A DNA stretch of 64,000 bases, taken from assembly GCA_002150815.3 (NCBI GenBank), contig NDFF03000011.1, positions 434,001-498,000 of the forward strand, written 5' to 3'. This DNA comes from Grammothele lineata (lineage: Eukaryota; Basidiomycota; Agaricomycetes; Polyporales; Polyporaceae). Below, piece by piece: positions 12,391 to 23,999 of the stretch; positions within the stretch are counted from its first letter, which is position 1; every line of letters starts with the position of its first letter. A model generated the notes under the pieces. The model was given only the letters and a program-made list of their open reading frames with translations, did no database searches and was not told where the DNA came from. Position numbers and translations under genes: made by a program.

Positions 12391-13824
12391 TCAGAAGTCG
12401 TCAGCCATTACGTTGCGGTACGCTCGTCCATCGCGCTCGTCAGGGTACAGAACATCGTCAGAATCAGAGTGCTCGTGAAACTCATCTGTTCTAGACGTCA
12501 GGATAGTGGGCGACGGCGATTCAACTTGATAACTCACCGCTGCTTCCGCCGTCTTCTCGGTCCGACTCCTCTTCGTCAGGGTAGTCGTTAGTGTACCAGT
12601 CCTCAGCTACGAGGACCAGAGACTATCAAGTCTGAGAGGCTCTGAGAGCGGATGATCTATAACGCACCATTTGAGTCCTCATCATCTTCGTCGCTGTATT
12701 CCTCATCCGAATCGTCCTCGCCCGAGAGTCCGCTCAGTTCCGGAGGAAGGCCGGTCCTGGAAATGTTCTAGTCACAGTCGGGAAGAATGGGCGGGGTGCA
12801 CCTACAGCTTGGCGATGTTTGGCCCGGACTCGGACTCAAATAGTTCTTGGAACGTGGTTGGGCGGTGATAGAACACGTCGTACACGTAGTCTTCGTCCAT
12901 GCTATCGGAGTCTTTTTCGCCCTTTCCGAGAGTTGCAGGTGGAGACACGACGTCGTTTACTAAGAAAAGCGCGGGGTTACGACACGCTCACGCATACCGC
13001 AGAGGACGCACGGTTGAGGTAGTCCTTCAGAAGAGGGAGGAACTTCTCGATTTCGGTATCTGCTTCACTTGGTACGGACACACCAGTCTTTTCACCGGTG
13101 GACAGAACAGCCTCGTACATCTTGAACTGTGTTGACTTCTTGATTGCCTCGAGTTCCTTCGTCGACCAAACCTTTGGTCTGTAGTATGTCAGGAATTGCA
13201 TCGAGCGAGCGACCATTGTGCGAGAGATAATGTAGACATACGGTGCATTGAGCTGTCGGCGTCGTAGATACGGATCCTCTTTCCGGGGTTCCTCCTGAGG
13301 TACAATCGTGTACGTTCGACTTGGACCAGGTCTAGGTGCATGTTTGTACTGCGGAGGGCCTGTCGCCGACTTTCGTTTGGCTGCCGTTGATAATGCCCGC
13401 GAGGTGGCTGCTTCAGGAGGCACGACACCCGGTGTCGCGCTGGTTGTACTTTCCGGCTTCTTGTGCGGGGACTCTCGGGATAAATGGGAGATGTGTTTCT
13501 ACGAGAAACGGCTTGGAAACGAAAGCAAGAGCACAAGGACGTGGATGACGCACCTCTAGTTGCTGCTTCTGCTGCTCGTCATTCCAGTCCGCCTTCTCAA
13601 CCGTTCCGGCATATTGAAAGACGTTCACGCCACCCTTTGTCTTTTTCCTACTAGGAGACGCATCGACGACTATATTGACCAAAGATGCGTGGTCAGATAC
13701 ATGGCACGAGGAGCCGACTGAAGCACTGACCGAGCGCATCTAGCGGTTCCTCATTGCGTTTGCGCTTGATGCGAACAATGGCGTACGGCTGCTGCTGAAG
13801 GGTGTGAGGAGGGTCAATCTCCAT
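12391..13824 (-). CDS. IWR1: Iwr1-family RNA polymerase II nuclear import factor (SLC7A6OS-like)
   Basis: Seven exons on the minus strand: 13731-13824, 13554-13669, 13012-13498, 12806-12959, 12668-12756, 12538-12606 and 12391-12485, giving 367 aa. Iwr1 binds assembled RNA polymerase II and carries its nuclear import. The N-terminus has the family signature, AIVRIKRKRNEEPLDALVVD, with the basic nuclear signal. A second region reads DEDYVYDVFY, matching the conserved Iwr1 core, and the tail is strongly acidic with SDEDDEDSN, TNDYPDEEESD and a final HSDSDDVLYPDE block. All junctions keep frame, which supports the join. The start codon lies 87 bp from the end of the inverted-repeat element at 13911, so the promoter of this housekeeping gene must lie in or beyond that element. 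Confidence 0.88.
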
Positions 13825-13910
13825 GATCGCCCTAAGCACAAAACAGAGGGGCTCCTATGCGAGAATGATAGTCGACGGACAACCGTACGGTCGAGTGCAG
13901 GTCAATGCTC

Positions 13911-13975
13911 CACGGCGGGCATTCCCGACATTTCCCCCGAAGAAAAGCGATCAAAAAATCGAGGCTCGTGACTTC
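13911..13975 (+). repeat. Left terminal inverted repeat
   Basis: 65 bp starting CACGGCGGGCATTCCCGACA, exactly complementary to 15950-16014. It contains the small palindrome CGATCAAAAAATCG. Confidence 0.85.
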
Positions 13976-14827
13976 CTGATTTGCCGGGCGTTCCGCGGCT
14001 TTTCCATAAGCGAAAAGGATGCCATGACTAATGACCTTTCTTCGGTGGAAAGTCCCATCACAATACTCACATGACAGGCAAGACGAAAACTCGAAGAAAA
14101 GTCCGCTGACGTAAAGACTTTCGTATGGATTTTGTATGCTCTTTGGGCACATGACCAGGTGACTGCATCGAACGGAAGAAAATCGGGAGAAATGGCAAAG
14201 GACGGCTAACCTTTTCGGCCGAAGGAAGTGTGCTGATTTGGGGAATAACGCTCAAACATTTCTCCAGAAAGAATGGCATCCTAGGCCACGTGAGACTTTT
14301 AATGCTCGACCACGGCATACCCATGACACATCGTACTGGAATTTGGTGGGTCGACGAGGGGTATCATCCCCTCCAGGGAATAGCGCAGCTTCATTTTTTT
14401 GAGCTCGGCTGGCTGATTTGGTACAGAGTGTTAGTGGCGCAGCGTGCAAGCAGCTTACTATACCGGGTCTTGCCACGTAGCGCGGAGGGCTCAGAGGTGG
14501 ACGGGAGCAGGGCACCTGGGTGCAGTGCGTCTGGGAGTGGTTCGGACGGGCATAGTTCGGACGGGTGTGGTGTAAACCAGAGCAGTGCGCACCGAAATGG
14601 CGCACATAGATGTGGCCCGTTTGGGCACACACGAAGCCATCTGAGCTGGCGGCGTAATGTGCATAAACGTGGCATGGGCAGGCGCGGTCCGGATCAGCGC
14701 GGTCTGTATTTATTGCAAGTTTGCAACCTGCAACGGCGAGGATGCGCGCGTTGTGCCCGTGATCGACGGAATGGCAGATGGCCGTAGCGCGGACCACGAC
14801 GGCCCGGCCCGGACCGGTATAGCTCGG

Positions 14828-15120
14828 AATGGCGCAGATCGGAGTGGCGCAGATCGGTGCAGACGGGCGTGGTGCGGAGTGGTCTGGTGTGGTCTGGTGC
14901 GAGCGTGGATGGCACGGAGCGGCGTGGTCTGTACTGGAACGCGCGCAGTGGCCGCACCGGCGCAGTGCGGACTGGCGCGGACCGGATCAGAGTAGCTCTA
15001 AATGGCGCAGATCGGAGTAGCGCAGATCGGTGCAGACGGGCGTGGTGCGGAGTGGTGTGGTGCGAGCGTGGATGGCGCGGAGCGGCGTGGTCTGTACTTG
15101 AGTGGCGTGGTCTATACTGG
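14828..15120 (+). repeat. Two 173-bp-spaced direct repeats in G-rich satellite-like core
   Basis: The block starting AATGGCGCAGATCGGAGT at about 14827 recurs at 15001 and runs on in close similarity for about 100 bp (GCAGACGGGCGTGGTGCGGA and what follows). The whole core at about 14480-15420 is built of shorter degenerate units of the type GCGGAnTGGTG with strong G over C excess on the plus strand. Long frames here on both strands come from the repeat and are not genes. Confidence 0.7.
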
Positions 15121-15949
15121 AACGGCGTGGATGCGCAGTAGTGCACACCGGCGTAGTAGTGCGGATGAGCGTGGCGTCGACCGGCACAGTGCGGACCGAC
15201 GTAAGTACGCTTGAAGTACGCTCGGACAAGAGCGACCCGGTGCGGAGTAGAACGGAGCGGATGCGCGTGCGGTGCCGATGCATACCGGTGTGGTGCGGAT
15301 AAGCGCGGCGTGGACGGCGGTGGTATGTATACGAAAGGGCGCGGTACAGACCTGCTGGCGCGGATGGGTGTGGCCAGTGTGGACAGGCAGGCGCAGGGCG
15401 GGAGGGTGGGCGCGGTGAAAACGCGCTCGCTACGAATGGACTTCCTGCAGGCGGGCTCCCTGACGCCGCCAATGGGCACCCGGGCGCAGCGCCACCGCCA
15501 AAGTGATGCTAGCCCGTGCGTCAACCAGCAGCGCTCACAGTGTGCCCAGCACAACGAACTAAGCGGCTTCCAGGATGTTAAAACTTGCCCTATATCCCCT
15601 CGCGCGAGCATTCGCGCGCCGCACAGTGCAATGCGAAGGCGGAATTGTAGTCCTCCGCAGCCAAATCCTCATTACTAATAGTCCTCTCGATGCCACGAGT
15701 GCATGGGGACAATCATCACGTGCACACTGACGGCAATGATTCCTTTTCTGCAGGTGAAAATTCCACGTGATCATATCACTTTCTCCCCACTTTCCCTGAG
15801 CCTAAGTCTCATGATCCACTTTGCCTTTTCTTATCCCGAAAGGCGCACGGTCACGTTTGGCGATGTCCATGGAATTTCTTCCGAGGAAAGTCGACATGAA
15901 TGATTTCCTTTTCGGTTGCAGAAAGGACGAGAAACGCCCGGAAAATCAC

Positions 15950-16014
15950 GAAGTCACGAGCCTCGATTTTTTGATCGCTTTTCTTCGGGGGAAATGTCGG
16001 GAATGCCCGCCGTG
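15950..16014 (-). repeat. Right terminal inverted repeat
   Basis: Exact reverse complement of 13911-13975, ending ATGCCCGCCGTG and followed by CTC, which matches the trinucleotide before the left repeat. Confidence 0.85.
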
Positions 16015-16017
16015 CTC

Positions 16018-16818
16018 TGTGCCAGACGTAGGCGCCTTGTCAATCACGTGTGGCAAAGCCTTTTGGCATGTCATGTGACCGCATCCCGTAAAATCTAAAG
16101 TTTAAACATACCCAAGTAAAGAAGACGCGCGACCTCCACTGCCACCAGCGTCCTCGCAGAGTCTCAGCGCACTGCTACCAGGGCCCATTACTCACGAGTT
16201 GTCCGGAAGAGGACAGCCCAACTTGAGAAAAATCTCATGCTATCGCCGCACCTCAAGTCTTCACGGTTCCGAGTCGGCTCAGGGCGTCCGGCGGCGCTGT
16301 ACACTGGTGTTGTCAGGACGCCGAGTCGTTCGCTGGCATTCGTCTCAGCTTGCCTTGTTGTCCCCACAGTGTGCAGTGACTGCGTCGGCAATAGGGTCGC
16401 GGAACCGCGGTGCGTTATTTGGCCCTGGCCCCCTGCCATTTTGCTTCTAGTGCCACGGTTCACTTACTGCAGTACGTTGAATCTATGCTCTCAGGAACAG
16501 CATTCCCCCCTGCATGACTGAGTTCGGAGAAGGCCCGCACCGTCCCAGGCCCGAACTGACACGGTTCGCCATGGGTGACAGATGTTGATGATTGTGCTCT
16601 CTCTTGACAGATCTAACCCAGCGAATGTGTGTGAAGCTCTGCAGATCGAAGCGTTCTACGAAGCGTCCTATCAATGTTCGACGTAACTATCATGATGCCT
16701 CGTCCGTCGGAGTGTCCGAGCCTACCGCCCGCTTGCATCTCCTTGCTCCAACCCCGGAGTCCTGAGCTGGTCTTCGACCCCCACCTCCCCCGTATCCTTT
16801 CTCTCTCAATAGGTCATC
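16018..16818. other. Intergenic region before membrane protein copy A
   Basis: No gene recognised. A CT-rich stretch precedes the start codon at 16819. Confidence 0.4.
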
Positions 16819-18904
16819 ATGTCTGGCCGGAACGACCGTCGACTTCTCAGCGTTGTGTCGCTGACCACGGCATGGTTCCGACTTCTTCCATCATGTGCAG
16901 CCGGAAACACCACATGTGCTAGTTCACAACTCGACTGGTACACAAATGTCGTCGGCGAGACACCTTGTGAGTCCAGTCTCTCGTCGCGGCCTTTGGGTGG
17001 ATCTAATGCCCTCCTTCAGGCGATACGTACCAGAGACTGCGGCAAATTTGCAATGCCGATTGTCTGTCTCCATTTTGAATGAACCGCGCAGTCATCCTGA
17101 TAACGGTCCTCTGCCATACATTAGACCAGGTGCCCACTATGGGCTCAAGCCCTCCGGGAGATCGGTGCAACGATCAAGTCTGTAGGTTAACTCTAACTGC
17201 AGCCTGCTACGTCGGTGGGGCTAACTAAGGCTGGCATCCTTCAGCGGACTGTTGCTGTAATCTTGCCGCCTTCCATCTCAGCATGTTGTGCATGAAGTAA
17301 GCATTTTGCTGCCATTTCATTGCGAGTGTCACCTTTGATCAGAGGTACCGTGACAGTTGTCAGCGTCTCACGCAGCCCGGCAACATAGGAGCTGGTATCG
17401 ACGCGCGTGAGTGGACTTTGAGTAGCGCTAACGTCAAATGATGTCACTCATCGCATACTCTCAGCGAAAGGGTCATATACTGTGTACCTCAATGGTTGCG
17501 GGAAAGGTACTGTGGACGCGTAAGCCGCAAACTTAGCGCTGTTATGCAAGGTCTGACTTCGTACGCAGGCTGCCAGGTAATATCCAGGAGGCTGTTTGCA
17601 ATAAGAACATTCGGATAGACAATGGTATATACACTGGGTGGGAAACTACTGGTGACTGGTGAGGGACACGTCTTTGCACCTTTGCCCGCGGCGGGCGGAA
17701 CTCACACATCAGATAGGTACTAGTAAGTGAGACGATGGTTGGATGCCAAGGGGCCGTGGTTAATTTGAAGCAGCGTTTGGACTAAGGAGAACACAGAAGA
17801 GCGAGACGCGTCCACCAACAATAATATATTCACTCACTGCCCTAACCAAATATCTACCACGTCAACCACGTCAACTACTTCCGCCACTTCCGCCACGCCC
17901 TCCTCATCGGCTCCAATCAGTTCTCAGTCCCCGGTAACTCCTGCCAGTACTTCGACACAGGTTTGTGCTCCTGCTTTGCGAAGATAGTCATTCTAAACAT
18001 CTCACGGTACTCAAATGTGTGCAGGAAAATGCAGCGTCCACTGACCAACCAAGCACTGCGATCAGCAAGGCACCTCAAAGCAGTAGCATCACCACAGGAA
18101 GTAGTGATGGTGATGCAACCTCTCAAGTCAATACTGGTGGCGAGAACAGCACGAACAACAGCACGGAGAGCATAGTTCCCAGTGTAACATCTAGTGCCGG
18201 TGACAGTCCAGCTCAATCCGCCGGCCAGGATGTCTCAAATGGGAATGGCGCTCCCTCGAATACAGCTCGTCGTACGAACATTGGCGCTATCGTCGGTGGT
18301 GTTGTTGGAGGCGCAGGCCTGGTCGTCCTTAGTACCATCGCGTTCTTTTGCTGGCGGACCCATAGACCGCGCACGCCTAGTCGCCCTATCAGTGCAGGCG
18401 TCCCGCCGAACGGGAGGGGCACGTTCGTCGAGCCAGGACTCTTGCCGTCTTCTCCAAATGAGCGGCGTATGGCACCAGGTATGGTTAACGACTACACTAT
18501 CTTCGTCACACAGCTGACCACGAGTCTGGTCTCCCTCAGACATGCGCCAGACAGGGGTCAGAGCAGTTTCGCCCCAGACTACCGACCTATACCCGTCAGA
18601 ATACACGTCTTCAGAGGATCCCTTCGCATCTGTGGAAGACTCCTACATGCGACATACAGATGGGGGGCCGGCTGTAGGGCTCGTTCGCTCCTTGTCGGGA
18701 CGGCTTCCGCCTGCGTACGGGTCGTTTGACCGCTCTCCGGGATCTCCGTCTATTGTTGGACCGGTTCAGCAATCGAGCGAGATATCTACCCCAGAGGCAC
18801 ACGCAGGAGATGCATCGTACGTCGGTAGCGCTGATCCCGAACCAGCCAACGTAGCGCCTACGCCCATGGGGTTAGGTTCCTCTGAGAAGCAACTCAGAGG
18901 ATAG
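16819..18904 (+). CDS. Cys-rich single-pass membrane protein, copy A
   Basis: Eleven exons: 16819-16966, 17020-17061, 17125-17181, 17245-17296, 17357-17406, 17465-17519, 17569-17658, 17717-17722 (6 nt), 17774-17960, 18025-18478 and 18540-18904; about 501 aa. A hydrophobic N-terminus is followed by an ectodomain opening AGNTTCASSQLDWYTNVVGE, then a CCC cluster and further spaced Cys, about 12 in all. A Ser/Thr-rich stalk with N-glycosylation sites, one transmembrane helix (IGAIVGGVVGGAGLVVLST, about residues 315-340) and a cytosolic tail with SGRLPPAYGSF follow. I know such proteins as an expanded Agaricomycete family without assigned function; a cell-surface sensor or adhesion role is inference. 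Intron 2 has the weak donor GTCTGT. Copies B, C and D share the exon pattern. Confidence 0.82.
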
Positions 18905-19312
18905 GAAGGTGCCTGCGCCATCTGTGTTTCCGTAATGTAAAGCGTCTTTATTGGGGCCCGCGTAATAAACTTCTTTCTTGGACAGTAGCATCTCCGAGGC
19001 CTATGCAGCCTCGCAACCGACATCACCACCGGCCTCACTCTCCGATCACTGTGCACGTCAATTTACTATGCACGTCAAAGCTCTTGAGCTTGACAGAGAA
19101 GCTCTATCGTGCAGCAACAGATGAGAACTCGCCTTCCTCAACGCCGCTTCACGGCATCACATCAAGCCAGGTAATATTTCAGCATCACGTATGAAGTGCG
19201 CCACGTTCTGGGCCCCCTCCCTGCTCCTCTATGTGCCACTGCACCACTTGGAACCATCCTTTTTTTCGTCCGACCTCTTCTCGTTTTTGATCCAGCCATT
19301 GTTGGTAACATC
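18905..19312. other. Spacer between copies A and B
   Basis: About 400 bp of 3' and 5' flanking sequence without a gene. An open frame running into copy B from 19196 is probably leader. Confidence 0.4.
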
Positions 19313-21236
19313 ATGTGGTTCTTGTTGGACGTCGGTATAGCGGCGCTACTGAGCCTCCATTTGGCCTGGCGTGGATTCCCTTCAGCCGAGGCTGGCAATA
19401 CGACTTGCGCAAGTGCACAGCTGGACTGGTACACCGAAATAGTCGGAGAAACACCCTGTAAGCACCTCTCAACCCTCATGACGCACCTAAAGATGTCCAC
19501 TGATAGGTCGCACGCCGCCCATACTAGGCATGACATACCAAAAACTACGCCAAATTTGTAATAGTAGCTGTGCGTACCACCATCTCCGTTGGATACAGTA
19601 TCCAGCCGGCTCAAAGTTTGGAATTCGTTCTGACATCTATGTTGGGGAATCAAGACGAAGTGCCGGACTTTGGTTCAAGCCCTCCCGGAGACCAATGCGA
19701 TGACCAAGTTAGTGAGTCTCCATTCGAGTCTCGTTGCCGAAAGTTTACCGTAGAACTCAACATTGCCGCGGCTTAGCTGCATGTTGCTGCAATACTGTGG
19801 CATTCCAGCTGAGCATGTTATGCATGAAGTGAGTAGAGGTCGGGACCAACTCTGCCGAGGGTATATCTCATTGAAGGCCTCAGTTGTCAATACCTCACAC
19901 AGGCTGGGGACATCCCGTATGGTGTAGATGCATGTAAGAGGCGTCGATTTTCGATTGTGTTAGTGGAGGCATTAATTTGTAAGAACGTTCGTAAGCCGCC
20001 GGAACCTACGACCCCTTCTATAAACAGTCGTGCGGCGCTGGGACCAACAAATCGTAAGCTATCAGAATCGGAGGATGGCGTAAGTCTGACCACCTTTCAT
20101 GCAGACTGCCCAGTAGTATCCAGGCCGCAGTCTGCAACGAAAACATTCGGCTGAACGATTTTCTCTACGGAGGCTGGTCCGATGGGTCTTGGTACGCACA
20201 TTTCCCTTTCAGCCAGTCGTATATAATGCCTAAGCAAGCCCTGTCGTATCGATAGGTGGTAGTACGTGCTGGTCCCTGAGCTCTACGTAAAGTCCGTCCA
20301 CTGATCTCCGAACTACCCTCAAGCATCAGCTTTAGGGACGATGCGCGTATAGCACAGGCTGCCGCCAATAACAACACGTTTACTCATTGCCCCAATCAAA
20401 TTATCTCAACTGCCACGTCTGCAAGCTCAGCATCCAGCATGACAAGTACTGGGTTGCCAATTGCGGGCCAACAATCCCAGGCACGTAGACCCTCAGGCTG
20501 TGGCACTTGCTGACAGTTCACTTATTATCGATGACTTTGATGAATGCATAGAGCTTCACTAGCATCCCTTCCGATATAGCTGGTCGTGATTCGGCAAGCG
20601 ATTCTAGTCGTGGTCATCCGAACGTCGGCGCTATAGTCGGCGGTGTCGTCGGCGGCGTGGCTTTAGTCGTGCAGGGCGCGGTCGTGTTCTTCTGCTGGCG
20701 GGCCCGCCGCCGCAGGACCGGCGGCGTACGTGTGTTATCCATCAGCTCCCGCAACGAGCTGGGCCCGGGGTGGACGTATCACAGCTCCAATGAGCCTATG
20801 AGAGAAGCGGCTCCTCTCGCTCTAGCAGGCGGCTCAGATCATCGAGGCACGTTTTCCTATACGGATATCCTTCTCTGTGCTTACTGCGTCCGCCGTCCTA
20901 ACTTCGCTCTCTCTCTTAGGGGTCAGTCAAAGGGCTGATGGGGCTCCGCCATACACAACACCGCCGCAAGACTTGTATCCGCAGGATGGCTTGCTCGTCT
21001 CGGCGGAAGATGTTGCTCGACATAGGGACGCCGGGCCTGCGCCTGTGGAACTTGCGCGCTCGCCTTCGGGGCAGCTACCGCCTGCCTATGAGTCGTGGAA
21101 CAGAGAAACCATGAGTCAGCCTCCAGCCTGGAGCCCAGGGTTGCCGGTTCCTATACTTGATAATGTAAACGATCGAGTTCTTGCGATCAGGGCCGCCGGA
21201 GACGTTCGAAAGGTGCGACAGACACTGCACAAGTAG
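19313..21236 (+). CDS. Cys-rich single-pass membrane protein, copy B (one Cys lost, two GC donors)
   Basis: Eleven exons: 19313-19457, 19528-19569, 19655-19711, 19777-19828, 19884-19933, 20028-20079, 20105-20191, 20256-20261 (6 nt), 20330-20480, 20552-20846 and 20920-21236; about 417 aa. The order is as in copy A: signal-like N-terminus, AGNTTCASAQLDWYTEIVGE, Cys-rich ectodomain, short Ser/Thr stalk, helix with VGGVVGGVALVVQGAVVFF, tail with SGQLPPAYESW. Exon 6 is the least certain. It keeps frame, but its Cys codon appears as TAT where copy D has TGT. Introns 9 and 10 seem to begin with GC (both GCACGT). The gene may be drifting or functional. Its start was chosen because the upstream frame gives no signal peptide. 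Confidence 0.68.
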
Positions 21237-22192
21237 GTAGACTCTTGTCGATTCCCCTTGGTAATCCTGTTACTGGCTGCTGGTCAATGTGGTATGGCCT
21301 TAAAGATGCCTGCGCGTTCAGTCTTGGCGAGCCAGGCATTCACAAGTCATCACAGTAGCCGGGGGCAATGGGCATCCTACGGATATTCAATCGAGGGCCG
21401 CTGGTGGAGCTGCCTAGACGATATGGCTATGTTTTAGGACACGGCTTCGCACACACTGAGGTATTCGAGTAAACGTACAAGGTGACCGGTTCGGAAGCTT
21501 GAACGTTGAACGTTGAACTTTGAAGTGTCGGGTGAGTATTCGTGGAGAGCTGGTCCGGCTCTCGGGCCCGAGCGCCGCGTGTACGTTGCGCAGTGTGAAA
21601 ATTACAACTCCGCAATATATCGTCCACCCTGTTGCGATGTTTGCTTGTTCGGTTTTGGGACAGTAGACTTACTGCAGCTGCGAACTCCAACAACATTGTA
21701 TTCGGTGCGACATTTGGCAACACCTCTCACGAACGCTGAACGCTGATGTCGTATCCCCTTAGTCTTCGTCGACACCGAAACAAAAGTGTCAGCAGTCGCC
21801 TTGCGAACACCATATACGCATCATGTCATGACGTGGTTTGATGGCGGTTTGATCATCTCGAAGCACTCTAGAGTCCCTCATCATCAGCCACTGGGTATCC
21901 TTCATTTGAGACTAAGCGGGGTCTTAGATGTCGATGATGACTTGAGCCGAGACCAGTTCTCCCCCGGATATGTGGGATTCGGTAACAGCGGAACCTCGGA
22001 TAATGGCCGTTTCTTGACCGTGAACACTCGCTCCCCTTCTTCATCTCTCCCGTCTCCATCTGCTGTTCGTCACTGCTTGGACAGTGCCTCCAGCACGGGC
22101 TATCGCCCTATCCCAGAGGCCGTCGTTGCGGCGCTATCTGTCGCTCAGGAACATCCAGTCCCCCTATTCCTTGACAATCCCATCTCCGGACT
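21237..22192. other. Spacer between copies B and C
   Basis: About 950 bp. A 136-codon frame at 21786-22196 ends at the start of copy C but has no recognisable motif and is left out. Short GAACGTTGAACGTTGAA direct repeats lie near 21500-21520. Confidence 0.4.
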
Positions 22193-23999
22193 ATGACTAG
22201 GTTCCTGCCTGCCGCTCTCTTAACTCTTCTCCTCTTATGCAGGGCTGCCTGGGCTGGAAACACAACATGTGCATCATCGCAGCTGGACTGGTACACTAGC
22301 GTCGTTGGGGAAACACCTTGTGAGCTCCCTTCGAGCTCCTCGCAGTATCACCCCGCGACGGCTAACGTTTATTTGGCATACAGGCGAGACTTACCAACAA
22401 CTTCGGCAGATCTGCAATAACGACTGTAAGTCTCGATGCCGCGAAAGCGAGTATACGTCGCTCACAGTCTCCACGTGCCTTCCGGGTGGCAGATGAAGTT
22501 CCGACCTTTTCCACCACTCACATACCTGGTGACAAGTGCGATGATCAAGTTGGTGAGTAGATATGATTTTTTACACTTTCTGCTATGCGTGGAGGTATTG
22601 TGGACTTACGCGGCGTATGTAGCCGACTGTTGCTGCAATACAGTGGCGTTCCAGCTGAGTATGCTTTGCATGAAGTAGGCATCCCCCTTCCCACCTACGT
22701 ATCTTCCTCTGATATGGCTCTCTGTAGCTGTCAACAAGATACCGTTGCCGGAGACGTCCATGCTGGGATTGATGCTCGTGCGTGTGGCGAAGAGGTCCAA
22801 TTGCCTGTGCCAAACTCATGCCGCTGATTGTCAGCCGTGGGCACGTATGCGAAGTACCTGGACAAGTGTAGCTTCCGTGCTCAACCGGTCTCAAATGCGT
22901 GAGTTCGTTTCGACGACGGTGGTGCTCCTGTGGCCAACAAATGCATTGGTAGCCTACCCGGAGGAGTTCAAAGCGCGGTTTGCAACAAGGGCATTCGACT
23001 GGACGACTTTCTGTATGAGAGCTGGCCCAATGGAGATTGGTATGTAGTTTGAGCTATATTTCTATGTACAGCTATTGACCAAGCTACAGGTACTAGTGCG
23101 TTGACTTCCCACATCACGGGGATTGTAATATTGACGAGCTACGCAGCGTATACACGAAGGAGCACGTGGAAATGCAGCACGCAGTGAACAACAACAACAC
23201 ATTCACCGTGTGTTCGGGCAGTACCTCGCCCAGTGCAAGCTCCGCCGTACAATCTTACAGTGTCTATTCAAATACGGGCACGTACAACGTCGGACCTACC
23301 GCAGTCAGTGTCTTGTGTACTTCCCATCTTCCTCGTTCATGCTCTCATCATGTCTATCTATTTGGAAATAGACTACCGCGGCATCTTCAGCTTCGGTGCA
23401 GTCGTCAACCGGTGGATCATCCGCAGATGGAACCACGAACGGGAACGTGAACGCGACCTCCAAACCACTCCCAGCCGCAGGCACCATCGCGGGGATCGTC
23501 ATTGGTGTTCTGTGTCTCCTTGGTCTTGGCGCGCTGGCATTTTGGTTTATGCATCGTCAACGGCGCCGTACGCGTCTCGCGACTCAGACCTTCCGTGAAA
23601 AGACCGATCGCGCAGGTCTGGGGAGGCAGTTACCACAATCAAGCTCTGCTAACCGCGGTAGTACGCCTCTCAGATTCATTGCCCCCGCTCTACCCTCATC
23701 ATTGACGTTTCTTAGTGCCAGCCTTCCTTCCTCGTGTCATTTCATCAAATCTCGCGAGAATGAGCGGCACATCTTCTCCAACCACTCCGCGCGAGGCGCG
23801 GGGGGTGATGTTCTCGCCCAACGCCATGGTTCGCCCACCACAACCCGTCGACTCAAGTAGACTTGGCCCTCAACGATGGGATGCAGCGTCGATTGCATCG
23901 CGTGACGACTCTCGCGTCGCGGAGACGTTCGACGATTCGCCGGACCCAGACATGCCGTTGGAACCCCAGAGGCTGGAGGAGAAGGCGAGGAAAGGCTAG
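22193..23999 (+). CDS. Cys-rich single-pass membrane protein, copy C
   Basis: Eleven exons: 22193-22319, 22384-22425, 22493-22552, 22623-22674, 22728-22777, 22835-22898, 22953-23039, 23090-23095 (GTACTA, 6 nt), 23147-23303, 23372-23657 and 23716-23999; about 404 aa. A clear signal peptide (residues 1-21, LLTLLLLCRAAWA) leads into AGNTTCASSQLDWYTSVVGE. The CCCN block, LSMLCMN and AVCNKGIRLDDFLY follow, then an Asn/Ser/Thr stalk, a helix with GTIAGIVIGVLCLLGLGAL and a tail ending EEKARKG that lacks the PPAY motif of copies A, B and D. The divergent tail suggests the copies differ in cytosolic partners. Function unknown. Confidence 0.8.

Larger units (their letters stand above)
13911..16014. mobile_element. 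Non-autonomous TIR element, CACTA-like ends, 2.1 kb
   Basis: The ends CACGGCGGGC...GCCCGCCGTG are inverted repeats, 65 bp identical and then diverging over roughly another 100 bp. The trinucleotide CTC lies directly outside both ends (13908-13910 and 16015-16017), fitting a 3-bp target-site duplication. A terminus starting CAC with a 3-bp duplication resembles the CACTA/EnSpm superfamily, though the fifth base differs from CACTA. Inside there is no transposase-like frame; the core is a degenerate G-rich tandem repeat. I infer a deletion derivative or MITE-like element moved in trans. The left end is 87 bp upstream of IWR1. Confidence 0.7.

Noticed and set aside
14694..15611. 305-codon minus-strand frame inside the TIR element
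   Set aside because: Its Arg/His/Pro/Ser text follows the G-rich satellite and shows no transposase motif.
21786..22196. 136-codon frame before copy C
   Set aside because: No motif, and it overlaps the start of copy C in another frame.
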